Source of the DNA: Cryptomeria japonica
Lineage: Eukaryota > Streptophyta > Pinopsida > Cupressales > Cupressaceae
Assembly (NCBI RefSeq): GCF_030272615.1
Contig: NC_081409.1
Location: 872,379,927 to 872,443,926, forward strand
Direction of reading: 5' to 3'
DNA: 64,000 nt
The notes beneath the pieces were generated by a model that saw only the letters and a list, made by a program, of their open reading frames with translations, searched no databases and was not told where the DNA came from. Every line of letters begins with the position of its first letter. Positions within the stretch are counted from its first letter, which is position 1. Both the position numbers and the translations under genes were made by a program. This document shows positions 32,809 through 43,739 of the stretch, one piece after another.

Positions 32809-33522
32809 CTACACCACATGAATAGTGATCGTGCCCTCTTCCACGTCCAACACTTCCATGTTCCTAACTTGGTTAATTTCTGTTTCCCTATTGGAGTCTT
32901 CACCGAACTGCAGCACACGACCCTTCTTAGTTGTTCTTCCACAAGGTCGACCCCGTCGTTTTGTTCGTGCAGGAATTGTTCATTGCACAAGTGCTCTATA
33001 TTCCGACCAAGGTCCCCATTTTCCCATCTCCACATGCACTTCCCAGACATCGACTGCCTCAAGGTATTGCACAATACCATACATCCTAGCCTGTGCTACA
33101 CTTCTTCTGGCCTCTTTATCGAATGTCGCACTCCAGAGCAAGAACGGTCGCAAGGGAGGACTGAATTCACTCACATGAATACACGCTCCGCCCACACTTT
33201 CAAAGCCGTCCATGTCTCGTGCCAATCCTAATAAGGCTTCCATTCCGCCTAGCCATTCCTTCTTCACACACCTGTTCATGATTTCTCTGACTTTCAGAAC
33301 AGGTCGGAGCTTGAGACACCATGCCATAAATAGAGACACTATGTCCGCATTCATTTTGTACTTCCATCCACCTTCTACGTACTCAGGCCCAAGGATCAAC
33401 TTCACCGCGGATAGGAATGAGGTGTCTTCATAAATAAACAGGTTCATCAACCTCTCATCGCTTATTCATCCCCAAAATACGACCTGTGTTTTGGTTGTTT
33501 CTAAAGAAAAGTTGGCCTCCAT
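32809..33522 (-). pseudogene. Frame B: unknown 237-codon protein with AT-hook-like motif
   Basis: On the minus strand an ATG at 33522 (MEANFSLETTKTQVVFWG) opens a single phase to TAG at 32811-32809, broken only by TGA near 33466 and at 32984-32982. Text includes MNLFIYEDTSFLSAVKLILG, ALLGLARDMDGFESVGGACI and, after the second TGA, TKRRGRPCGRTTKKGRV. The RGRP core with flanking basic residues looks like an AT hook, a minor-groove DNA-binding motif. Both stops could come from CGA Arg codons by cytosine deamination. Base composition is more GC-rich than its flanks. It reads inward from the right arm, toward frame A. Family not recognised. Confidence 0.55.
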
Positions 33523-33800
33523 GTTCAAAATCAAGATACTCGTTATTCCAAAACGGACATGCAAATATATCAGACTAACAACAACGTCTATAAATTATTT
33601 CAATTTTTATCAACCTATGCCTTAATTTTTTAGTGCTTTCTAATAACTAAGTTCATCCACCACATGTTCCATGTTATTCTACAATCTAAATTTCTGCACA
33701 ATAGTCTATGGACGTTTTTTTAGACTTACACATTTCCATATGATGCACACAGCTAATCAAAAGTTTCTTCGATTAACAGGCAACGATTGACTAACACTAC

Positions 33801-34073
33801 GGATTGACTAACAGTCATGTTAGTCACGCGTGTCAAACCGTTGATTTTGTAATAAACTGTTTGTGATTGACTAACCTGTCGCTAACACGTTGTCCAAAAG
33901 GTCTATTTTGAAGCCAGAATAGCTTCAACCATATTGCCTCTGGAAGGGACGGCTATTCTAGCTCCAAAACTGAACTGTCGTACAACGTGTTAGTTAGAGG
34001 TTAGACAATCACAACCATTAATTGCAAAATTGACAGTGTAAAACGTGAGACTAACACGCGTGTCAGTCAATCC
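33801..34073. repeat. 273-bp palindromic MITE-like element
   Basis: The left arm (33801-33925) and right arm (33950-34073) are inverted copies: both start ggattgact when read inward and end in text like gccagaatagc. The centre is short (about 33926-33949). The same arm sequence appears singly at 26013-26080, 26876-26950, 35746-35825 and 36606-36740. It looks like a non-autonomous palindromic transposon related to the ends of the foldback region. Confidence 0.75.
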
Positions 34074-34107
34074 ATACTATCTGTCTGAAGGTTTAGGGTT
34101 TTTGAAA

Positions 34108-35560
34108 TTTACCATATCGGGATAGTGCAAAAATAGTTACATCGATCCCCGATGACATGGAGAATGGGGAAGGCGGAACCATCGGTATTACCTGTACCGA
34201 TAAAACACACTCGGAAGCATTAAGCATAAAAGTGCATCGGAGACTGATCGAGACTTTAGGAGGAATGGAAAAATGGTATTCCGACCCCTGATGAAGATAA
34301 AAGCTCCTGTGGGGATATCGGTGTAAACTATACCGATAAAGTAAACATGCATTAGGACTCATCGGGAGATCGAAAGAAGCACTATTATGCTATGCCGAGT
34401 CCTGATAGGACTATTAAGGTGTGTCAGTAGTCCATTTTACACCGTCCATAATGCAACTAACATTTTGCGATTGTCTAACCTATCGATAACACGTGGTTGA
34501 GATTGACTAACCTGTCGCTAAGACACTGTATGACATGGAGAATGGGGAAGGTGGAACCATCGGTATTACCTATACTGATAAAACAAATTCGGAAGCATTA
34601 AGCATAAAAGTGCATCAGAGACTGATCGGGACTTCGGGAGGAATGGAAAAATGGTATTCCCACCCCCGATGAAGATAAAAAGTCCTGCGGGGATATCGGT
34701 GTAAACTATACTGATAAAGTAAACATGCATTAGGACTCATTGGGAGATCGGAAGAAGCACTATTATGCTATGCCGAGTCTCGATAGGACTATTAAGGCAT
34801 GTTAGAAGTCCATTTTACACCATCCATACTGCGACCAACATTCTGCGATTGTCTAACCTGTCGGTAATGCGTGGTTGAGATTGACTAACCTTTCGCTAAG
34901 ATACTGTATGACATGGAGAATGGGGAAGGCAGAACCATCGATATTATCTATACCGATAAAACAAACTCCAAAGCATTAAGAATAAAAGTACATCGAAGAC
35001 TGGTCGGGACTTCGGGAGGAATGGAAAAATTGTATTCCAACCCCCAATGAAGATAAAAGCTCCTGAGGGAATATCGGTGTAAACTATACCGATAAAGTAA
35101 ACATGCATTAGGACTCATCGGGAGATCGGAAGAAGCACTATTATGCTATGCCGAGTCCCGATAGGACTATTAAGGTGTGTTAGTAGTTTGTTTTACACTG
35201 TCCATAATGCGACCAACATTCTGCGATTGTCTAACCTGTCGGTAATGCACGGTTGAGATTGACTAACTTGTCGCTAAGACACTGTATGACATGGAGAATG
35301 GGGAAGGCGGAACCATCAGTATTACCTATACCGATAAAACAAAGTCCGAAGCATTAAGCATAAAAGTGCATCGGAGAAATATCGAGACTTCAGGAGGAAT
35401 AGAAAAAGGCTATTCCGACTCCCGATGAAGATAAAAGCACCTGCGGGGATATCAATGTAACCTATACCGATAGAGTAAACATGCATTAGGACTCATTGGG
35501 AGATCGGAAGAAGCAATTTTGTGCTATGCCGAGTCCCGATAGCACTATGTAGGCGGATGG
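34108..35560 (-). repeat. Right arm: four tandem ~380-bp units
   Basis: The marker gacatggagaatggggaagg occurs at about 34144, 34529, 34910 and 35288, a spacing of 378-385 bases. Each unit carries gcattaggactcat, gaagataaaag and a spacer with a gattgtctaacctgtcg-like word. All are reverse complements of the left-arm unit at 27139-27440. The left arm has only two dispersed copies, so this array probably grew by unequal exchange after insertion. Confidence 0.85.
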
Positions 35561-35852
35561 AGAGTTGCTAGGAGTTCTTCGGGGTGATTTATGCCGATAA
35601 CGCGGGGGACTTGGTCACAATGTGGACTCATTAGGGCATTGGAGGGACATAAATTGAACTATGCCGATACCTGATGGGACATATCGGTCTATGTTTCGGC
35701 TATCGGGAGCGGTCTCGGTCTGCTATATCCATACCCGGTCAGTAATGAGTAACACGCGTGTTAGTCGCGCATTTTACACCATCGATTCTGTAGTTAGTGG
35801 TTGCGATTGACTAACCTATCGCGAAGCAGCGAAAGGGAAGTGGGCCCAGTGT
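35545..35852 (-). repeat. Right outer inverted segment
   Basis: Reverse complement of 26838-27138: it holds tatcggtctatgtttcggct, gggagcggtctcggtctgct and ends agtgggcccag. One MITE-type arm with acacgcgtgttagt lies at about 35746-35825. It forms the likely outer limit of the true inverted arms. Confidence 0.8.
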
Positions 35853-36605
35853 TGCAAGGCTGCGGCTATTGCACGACTAACAACGCATGGAAATCCATCG
35901 GAGAAGTAGCAAAACTAATAACAACGCATGGAAATCCAAGGTTGGACCTATCGACATTACTCTCGCCGATTAAATTAATAAGGCAATGGCGGTTACATCG
36001 GAGAACCGACAAAAACAAATATTGTCTTGCCGATAACCGAAAAGCACTACATAAATGATAGACCAAAATGACAGTACACAGATACTAACAGACACCAAAA
36101 ACCCAGCAAAATGACACTACATACATACTAACACGCGTTTTATAGTGCTTTTTGGAGCCAGCAAACACGCGTCGAGCCCTATATCTAACCCTAACCCGAA
36201 TAATTTCAAGCTACAGAAAAACAAGAATAACCAAAGCAAAAACAAGACAATATAATTTTTGCACAACGTATAAAAATTTGAAAGAACGGCTACTCAAAAA
36301 AGTAATAAAACATGCAAATTTTCCAACTGTAACTCAACATACCTATTAACCTTCACAAATTAATGTAGGCTGCCCTTAAAAACTAAGTCCTCGCTGCCTC
36401 CTTCAAATCCTTCTTTGCCTTCAAAAACGCCTTCAATAACAACATTCAAAAACACCTTCAAAACAACATAACACTGGAATAACAATTTAGGGCTTTGGAG
36501 TCCTTTATCTAATCGCGCATTAGTCCGTCTGTCCCTTTATGCTTGTCCCCTTTTTTCCACAACAAGCAGAAATTGGTGGGAGGTCCAGTTGTACGGTCCA
36601 CCTAC
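35853..36605. other. Sequence outside the right arm
   Basis: The word acaacgcatggaaatcca occurs twice, near 35880 and 35921. Poly-purine text with gccgat words continues the style of the arms to about 36060. From 36060 to 36600 no gene is visible; a single ctaaccctaaccc word at 36185 is too short to be telomeric. Confidence 0.4.
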
Positions 36606-36740
36606 CACAACACGCGGAGCCCTAACACGCGTGTTTGTCTCGCATTTTACACCATCAATTTTGTAGTTAGCGGTTGCGATTGACTAACCTGTTACGGACT
36701 AACACGCTGTACGAAAGGTCTGTTTTGGAGCTATGGCATC
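36606..36740 (+). repeat. Single arm of the palindromic MITE family
   Basis: Begins with cctaacacgcgtgtttgtc and continues through gcgattgactaacctgt to ggtctgttttggagct. It matches the right arm (reverse complement) of the 273-bp element. It is unpaired here, so it is a solo end or a broken copy. Confidence 0.7.
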
Positions 36741-37199
36741 GGTTTTCTCTGAACGACTTCAATTGACAGATTGACTAAGTAAGGACCCACCTGTTAGTAG
36801 CACATGCGAGACAACCACCGCGGTTTGGAAGCCCGCGAGCTCTTTTTCTTGCCGTTTTGGCGTCCAAACGCAGTCATCAACACTTGCTGCCGAATGTTTG
36901 TTTTCTATGGATTTTAATGTGCGTGTTAGACACAACACATCAGCCTGAGCCACGGCCCACGATCTGCCATTTTCTGGCATGTCCACGTAGTTTCATGTGG
37001 GCCCCGATGTTTGAAACAACCAACTCCAGGATAACTCCATGTCATTTTCGGTGGGTCCGGTGCCTGCACCAAATGGGCATGGTATGGGCTATGGTATGCA
37101 TGGGCTATGCATGTCTCGAACATGTCCGCGATGCATGTCGTTGGTACGATAGGTCACTTTTGGAGCCAGAATAGACACATCCGGGAGAGGTGGGATGGG
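36741..37199. other. GC-rich sequence without a supported gene
   Basis: Balanced to GC-rich DNA with small overlapping frames on both strands (36759-36986 minus, 36857-37174 plus), none recognisable. Near 37079-37140 short words such as atgggctatg are repeated. The phrase ttttggagccagaatag at about 37155 again resembles the MITE arm end. Confidence 0.4.
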
Positions 37200-38757
37200 G
37201 GGATTGGAGAAAATTTTAAAGCAAATTAATTCTTTTGTTCTCTTGTACAATTACAAGTGCTAAGAAAAAATAAAATTTAGGGTTTGTCATTGAGATAAAT
37301 AAAAAAATAATAAATTAATTATAATAAGTAAAATAACTTTATTAATTAAATGAAATAATTTTTGAATAAATAAAATATAGATTATTAATATTGTATGCAA
37401 GATTTAGTGTTATCAGTCAATTAATTTGAAAATTAGAAACTAACATACCAATGAAACTTTTGGATATAAAGATTAAGCTTAAACTAGTTAAACAAATTAA
37501 TATTCCAAGGTGTGTCTCATTGTTCTTGATCTCATAGGATTCCTCAAGTCAATTGTTGCTCTTAGATCATTGAGCAATTGACTTTCAGAATGACAACTCC
37601 AAGAATGAGTGATAATGGATGAAAAATGATCTATATGCGAGATGCACTTACGATCTATATGAAAATGGTAAGCTTATTAGGATTAAGATTAGTTATGGTG
37701 AAAATGATGCTATGATAAAGAAACTAACAAACTATGCTAACATGATAACATGCTATACTAATATGCTTTTAAATGATTAAGATGATGATTAACAAAGAGA
37801 GGCAATGCTTGATAAAGTAGACTATAATCTGGATGCATGAAACTAGGATATGAATAATGAAAGAAATGAGGCCTATTTATAGACAAAATGGGCAATTGGA
37901 TGGTTAAGATTGAATAATCTTAACAAGGGCTAAGATTGAATGATCTTCAATTCATGTTTACAATTTTTACCAATGAAATAGTGACAATTGTCAACATGAG
38001 ATGGCTTGAGAGGAGAGAGAAGAGACATTAAATGCTTGAGAAGACATGGTGGTCACCTTAGGGGGTAAGGTTAGGGTTGATTTATTGGATAATCCTTTTG
38101 TCCAAAGGATAAACTCTTGTGCAAGAGTTAATGGATACCCATGGGTTAGAGAAGGGTTAAGTTAGAGAGAAAGTCTTTAACCAAGGGTCAAGTTTGAGTT
38201 AACCATTAATGGTTATTGAAGGCTTTGGAGGTTGGCTTATTGAAGACATAAAACATTTAATGGTTTATGAAGGCTTTGAGGGTTTTTGAGAAGTGACCTT
38301 CTCTTAAGGAATGTGCAAATGTTTAAGAGATAATTAGGCTAATTAAGATGGTTTGGAAGAATCTAGAAGAGAGATTAGATATGCAAGTGGATTTGTTAGG
38401 AGGATGCAAGTGGGAGGATATTTTTGGATTTTATTTTGAAATAAAATGATTTATTTCAAAAAGTGATTACAACTTGCATTGTAAGGATTTTTAAATAAAT
38501 TTGATTTATTTAAATAGGAGAGATTTTAATTAAATGTAAATTTAATTAAATAGGAAAGGGGATTTAATTAAATAAAAATGATTTATTTAATTAAAGTTTA
38601 GAATGTGGTCAATTGGATTAAATAATTTATTTAATCAATAGAATAATGTGGGAGGAAAATTAATTAAATATGATTTAATTAATAGAGGAATTGATTTAAT
38701 GGATTAAATAAACATTGATTATTTATTTAATTAGATGGTCAGATTTATAGGTCTACA
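37200..38757 (-). repeat. 3' LTR of Tat element 1
   Basis: Its inner edge at 38757 (gtctaca on plus, TGTAGAC on minus) is followed by tttgcccctctttgaag, the complement of a polypurine tract. From about 37840 inward it matches 52990-54020, with shared words tggttaagattgaataatc and aaactcttgtgcaagagtta. The outer edge is not exact; similarity fades before 37600 and the MITE-rich DNA ends near 37190. Confidence 0.7.
37874..37883 (-). promoter_or_regulatory. TATA box of the Tat LTR (minus strand)
   Basis: ctatttatag on the plus strand reads CTATAAATAG on the minus strand. The same word is at 53022-53031 in the other LTR. Conservation in both copies and the right orientation support an LTR core promoter. 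Confidence 0.6.
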
Positions 38758-38775
38758 TTTTGCCCCTCTTTGAAG
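38758..38775 (-). promoter_or_regulatory. Polypurine tract of Tat element 1
   Basis: On the minus strand it reads TTCAAAGAGGGGCAAAA directly before TGTAGACC. It primes plus-strand DNA synthesis in reverse transcription and fixes the LTR start. Confidence 0.75.
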
Positions 38776-39173
38776 TGATGTGTGTGCGCACGTTAGTTCA
38801 AAGAAAAATCGCCTAATATTGATTAAAAACTTTGATTTTTGCCCTGAATGCTGATTTGATGTGATAATGCGATGATGCCCCCTTGGGATATGAAACAAGA
38901 TTTTGTTGATGTTTGAGAATTTTTGAAAATTTTCAATTTTTTGATTTTATTGAAAATGTTGACAAGGTTGAAATTGTTAAAAATTCGCAGATGGATTCAT
39001 TTCCCCAAAAAATGTGATGTTGGTTAGGTTAATAATTATGAAAAAGTGAAAAAAATACATTCTCACTTATTAACCCTCTCTTTTACCCCCTTAAAAAGGT
39101 AAAAAGTGAAAAATAAGACTCATTTGCATGCTTGTCTTCTTGTGATTGGTGAATTTGAGCTCTAACGAGAAGA

Positions 39174-41882
39174 TGTCGATCCTGTATCACTCACCGATTC
39201 AGTCGCGTAGGTGGTACCAACGACCCGCCGCATATGGACCACCAGTAAGTGATTGAAATACGTTCCCATTTGTATGATTTTTGTTAATTTTTTGTCACAA
39301 TTTTTTTTTATAAAATTTTCCAGCTCGAATTTTTTATGGTTTAGTGCATAGGATTGAGTTTTTAGCGCATACGCAACACATTCTAGCACATAAGTAGACT
39401 AGGGCATTGGTCTAGCTCATTCTCTTGATAGGGTAGCACATATGTAGGTTAGGTTATCATATAGGCTCAATTTAGCGCATATGCATCATAGATTAGCACA
39501 TTGGCCCTATTATTTAGTGCATGTTGTAGTTTTAGTGCATTTGCTTGGAAGTTTAGTGCATGTGGTGAATTTGCTAGCGCAAAAGGGGCAGTTTAGCACG
39601 TTTGAGATTTGTTTTAGCGCGTCCAAGTTTTAAAATGAAAAATTTTCTTCATTTGCTTGATTTTGATATGATTGAACTTTGATATGATTTGTGTTAATTT
39701 TATTGGTGTCGATATGGGTCTGATTGATTTGATTTCCAGATATGGGTCTCAATATGGATCAACTTGATTTGTTGTGATCTTCGATATGGGTCTTGATATG
39801 GTTCTCTTTGATCTTGATATGGATTTGAGCGCAATATGGTTCAAATATAGTTTTCTTTTTCATTATGGGTCTAAGCTTGAGGATTGATTGTTGGATGCTG
39901 ATATTGTGTGCTTTGATTTCTTGGATGTGATTGAGTTGTTGGATATGTTTTTGATTGATTGGATATAATTGATAGATTGGATTTGATCTATGATTGATGG
40001 TTGATATTATCAGACTTGATATGGTTTGAAAATGTAGGATAGATTAGGTGTCCTTCAGTCTCGAGAGAGATTCCTGAAGACATGGAGACTGATTCCTCAA
40101 CTGTCATAGGCTGATAGAGATATTATTGAGAGGTGTGGATTATCCTCTCTTCTTGAAATGCCTCGATATATGATTGACTGGGGTCTATTGACAACGTTGG
40201 CAGAGTGATAGGATAGCAACACCAACAACTTCCATCTAGCGACGGGGGAGATGACGATGATGCTTGAGGACGTGTACAAGATTCCGCGGATCCGTGTTGT
40301 CAGAGATTTGTTACCGTATGAGCACATTGAGGAGGGTGACACCGAGGCTCTACGATGAGTGTTCCAAGATGAGAACATTAGTGGGTATGAGATTGCTTAG
40401 CAAGAAATAGTTGATAGTTATGCACCATTGCCTTCTATCCTTGCAGGTTTCATTGGAGGATTTCTATGTCCTGATCATAGGTCGAAGGGACTGGCAGTGG
40501 ATGGGAGTTAATTCTGGAGGACATGGTAACAGAGGGCAGAAGATTCACCTCGGGCTCATGCATGGTGGCTCATCTGTATAGAGAGCTTCATCAGGTGGTG
40601 TATTGAGGATACACGAGTTTATCAGTAGGGGTGACGTTGCTATAGGTGTGGGCCTAGGAGCACATAGGGGTTACTCGACCGCTAGAAGGCAAAGATAGAC
40701 CAGTCGACCGCCCTTATGCATATGGTTACACAGGTGTTGTTGTCTAGTGTGAGCTGGGCAAACTAGAGTATTGGTGCCATGTGTTAGATGATTTGGATAT
40801 GGTCATCTAGAGGCCGTATCTGGATTGTGAGGCTTGGCCCGAGGATGCATGAGAGATCTCCTATACTTTTGCATCATGGTATTTGATTGGTCAGACACCT
40901 TTCATTATTGAGAGGTTCTTACACAACCAGGTATACTGATAGTATGACCAACACCAGGGTATACCATAAGGAGCCTATTTATACGCCCGTCGTCAGCAGG
41001 ATGTGCCTGAGTGGGGTCCTACCATCTCAAGTGATGCAGCTGTGATAGAGTATTTGAGCATGGGTGCACAAACTTGGGATTATGCTATGAGGGTTTTTGA
41101 TGCTGGTATGATAGCTGAGTATTCACAGTTCTAGATATCGCATGTAGTGCCACAATTATTTGATCTAGCTGAGCCAGTGCCAACCTTTGATGATGAGGAT
41201 GAGGATAGGCCACATGCCACAAGGGGACGTAGGTGTAGGGATGATGATGATGAGGAGGGTGGGGATGGTGGTCCAGGGGCCAACAAGGCTAGACATGATA
41301 CAAGAAGAGCAGTATAGAGGAGGAGATTAGAGATCCTCCCTCCACCAATTGCATGGACAAGGGCAATAGGTACCTCTTCTTAGGCTCTTGTCCAGATTCA
41401 GGTGCCCTTGCATCAACAATGTGCACAAATCAGGGCATTACAGATCTCTGTGCAACAGTTACAAGCACATGTTGTTCAACGGTAGAGACAAATTGCAACA
41501 CAATAGAGACAGATTGCATAGTTGCAGACAAAGACAGATACTGCTATAGATTAGTAGGGGTGAGTGGAGGTCTTGGTAGATAGTTTGGATAGAGCAGCAG
41601 CAAGAGCCTCGCTTAGGGATACCCTCAGAGAGATGCAGTACTCGACCAAGGAGGCCGAGTATTATAGGAGATTGTATGAGTATTTGGTCCTTTAAGCCCA
41701 AAGAGAATTGAGCTATGCAGTTATAACCTCTACTAGATCCAGACGGAGTCATATGAGGACATAGAGTAGGGGTGTGATAGGACCATTACGATGGGATCCA
41801 CCTGGTGGAGATCTTGGGGTAGGGACATCTGGTGGTGATATAGGTGCCGTGAGACCGTCAACATGTGGAGGCAGTCATGCCT
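39174..41882 (+). pseudogene. Antisense plant mobile domain gene of element 1 (intron-containing, broken)
   Basis: A first exon with ATG at 39174 appears to end at 39244 before a gtaagt donor. A second begins at 40038 after aatgtag. The intron of about 793 bases matches in position the one at 54511-55101. Exon 2 gives PMD text: WGLLTTLAE near 40160-40190, HLATGEMTMMLEDVYKIPRI (about 40232-40290) and FIGGFLCPDHRSKGLAVD (about 40450-40503). Stops and shifts break it, followed by an acidic Asp-rich stretch near 41180-41270 and an end near 41882. PMD proteins (aminotransferase-like, MAIN family) act in plant gene silencing and genome stability; copies are carried by transposons. Confidence 0.75.
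39340..39622 (+). repeat. Array of TAGCGC-like motifs in the PMD intron (element 1)
   Basis: About a dozen copies of ttagcgcat-like words occur at irregular 15-30 base spacing, many as tagcacat or tagtgcat. The variants differ by single transitions, as cytosine deamination would give. The counterpart at 54585-54835 keeps more tagcgc. It lies inside the inferred intron. Confidence 0.65.
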
Positions 41883-43000
41883 GATTGTACCATTTGTGAC
41901 ATAGATCATTCTTTTTGATATTTCTCATATACAGAGATGATATCATTTGTATACTTGACCATGATTTGCGAGATTTTATATGAGATGTGACAATGATTTT
42001 CCTTGGTCCACATGTGATGCTTATACATGATGATATGTTTTTAGACGATGATGCCTATGGATGTCATGATTTCTATTTTATATGCATACATATGTCTATA
42101 TGTGATGATTCCTATTCATGAATGCATATGATGTTGTGACTAATTTTATGACGATCTTACATGTTCCCTTGCTATATGTATGATGATGCACTATTTGATG
42201 TATATGCTGATACATGAAGATGGTGATTTTATAAATTTTTTTAGATGTCTTATGTGCATGTCTACATGTTTCTATGGTTATGGATGCAGATGGTGTTGTA
42301 TATACGACGATGGTTTCTATATGTTTTGAAGGTGATATATGTGTATATGATGATGTGTTATGTTTCATGCTTATGCTTTTGCGATGTAATGCAACTAAAT
42401 GCAATATAATGATAATTACCTAGCAAAAGTACTTATATGATGTAAATGAATGTTGTTGAAATGCAAACTAAATGTAAATGATGATAAATGCAGATAATTG
42501 ATAAAGGAATGCAATTGTATATACTAATGATAATGATGATGATGATTTTGATATGCCATTTAAATGCAAAATCATGTAATTATGCAACTAAATGAAATGG
42601 TACTATGACTATAATGCATATGAAGGTGATTAAATGTAATTGATATGAAATCTAATGTGGTTGTGCAATCTATTTATGCAATGTTGTCATTCAGTTATCC
42701 AATTGTTCATGCTCTTTTTATCATCATTGAGCTTTTGAAATGTTGGAAGTTAGTATAAACATCGATGGTATAATTGAACCATGATGACCTGAGTACTACT
42801 TACATGGATTTGGATATTCCAAAATGACACAAGTGTCAAGGTATAATTAAACCACAACAACCTAAGAGTTGTTTGTGTAAAAAAAGGCAAGAGTGAATCA
42901 TCAATATATGCCAATCTGAAATGTCTTCAATGATATGTTTCCAATCATGTCTTGCGACTAATTGGCATAGTACAAATGATCCACTCACAGATAGCAGACA
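41883..43000. other. ATG-rich low-complexity spacer of element 1
   Basis: Dense atgatg, tatgatg and aaatgcaa words fill this stretch between the PMD gene and the end of pol. No gene is evident. Element 2 has an equivalent spacer at 57095-58390. Simple-sequence blocks between pol and the 3' LTR are known from Tat elements. Confidence 0.5.
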
Positions 43001-43739
43001 AAGAAAAACACTAGACTCCTTCATTTCTTATCTAGTTATAGACATCCTTGAGTTGCTCCAAAGGTCTGACAACCAAAAATCAAGATACAAATAGTCAAAT
43101 CCCACGCTAAATTAATCAGTGATTTAGAATAGATCATCCATTGTGTTTCCTTCTACTAATCTTGAAGTCGAGGCTGATGATTGGTTTGAAATGTGTGTGC
43201 AATCGTTCAATGTTAAAAGTGTTTGGATTCGAATGTTTTGATATTCATTATTGAGTTTTATGATCTTTTTTCTGCAAGATATGTCTTCGTTTATGATGTT
43301 GTTTGTTTGTTTAAACCCAAAAAGGTGAATTGCCTTCAGTGAGGTCAGGATTTTGCCCCCAGCCCTGGACACAAGTGTTGATATGGATATATACAATGAA
43401 TACCAAGTCATGGTGAGATGTTATATAGATAAACTATTGTAGATAATGAAGGACAATGACTACGCTAAGTGTGTCCAAGTTCGTACTGCGTTAAAGAGCT
43501 TTACTAGTTGCGTATACTTGCCGATGGCTTTTAGATGAGATGGATGCAAAATGGTATGATATATGTATTGATAGATAGAAGAGACAATCTATCACAAATA
43601 GTTCCCGTTGCAAGGTTTTCACTACTTGCTTTTATTGTACTTTTTGTTTTTTATGATTTTTTTTGTTATTTTCTTAATTTTTCTCTTTTTCCTCTTTTCC
43701 GTGCATTGGACGACTTAGGTGTAAAAATTCTTGAGATGT

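Larger units (their letters stand above)
26011..36740. mobile_element. Foldback-type region with long inverted arms and two convergent unknown genes
   Basis: Sequence at 26838-27470 recurs reverse-complemented at 34108-35852; for example the ccttccccattctccatgtc text at 27370-27400 has its complement at 34140, 34527, 34910 and 35290. The arms carry tandem repeats and palindromic MITE-like ends. They enclose about 6.5 kb holding frame A on the plus strand and frame B on the minus strand, pointing toward each other. Long repeat-bearing inverted ends are known from foldback and some Mutator-like elements. I find no transposase motif and no target duplication, so class and exact limits stay open. 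Related but directly oriented repeats extend outward to about 26011 and 36740. Confidence 0.65.

Noticed and set aside
32818-33231. Plus-strand frames opposite frame B
   Set aside because: Frame B has a continuous phase, an ATG near the arm and an RGRP motif; the plus frames overlap each other and have no motif.
34108-35560. Regular ~380-bp repeats as a CRISPR-like or satellite array
   Set aside because: Only four units, confined to one arm of an inverted repeat and matching the other arm; better explained as arm duplication.
36180-36200. ctaaccctaaccc resembling a telomere repeat
   Set aside because: Fewer than three units, and the plant repeat is CCCTAAA; too short to mean an interstitial telomere.
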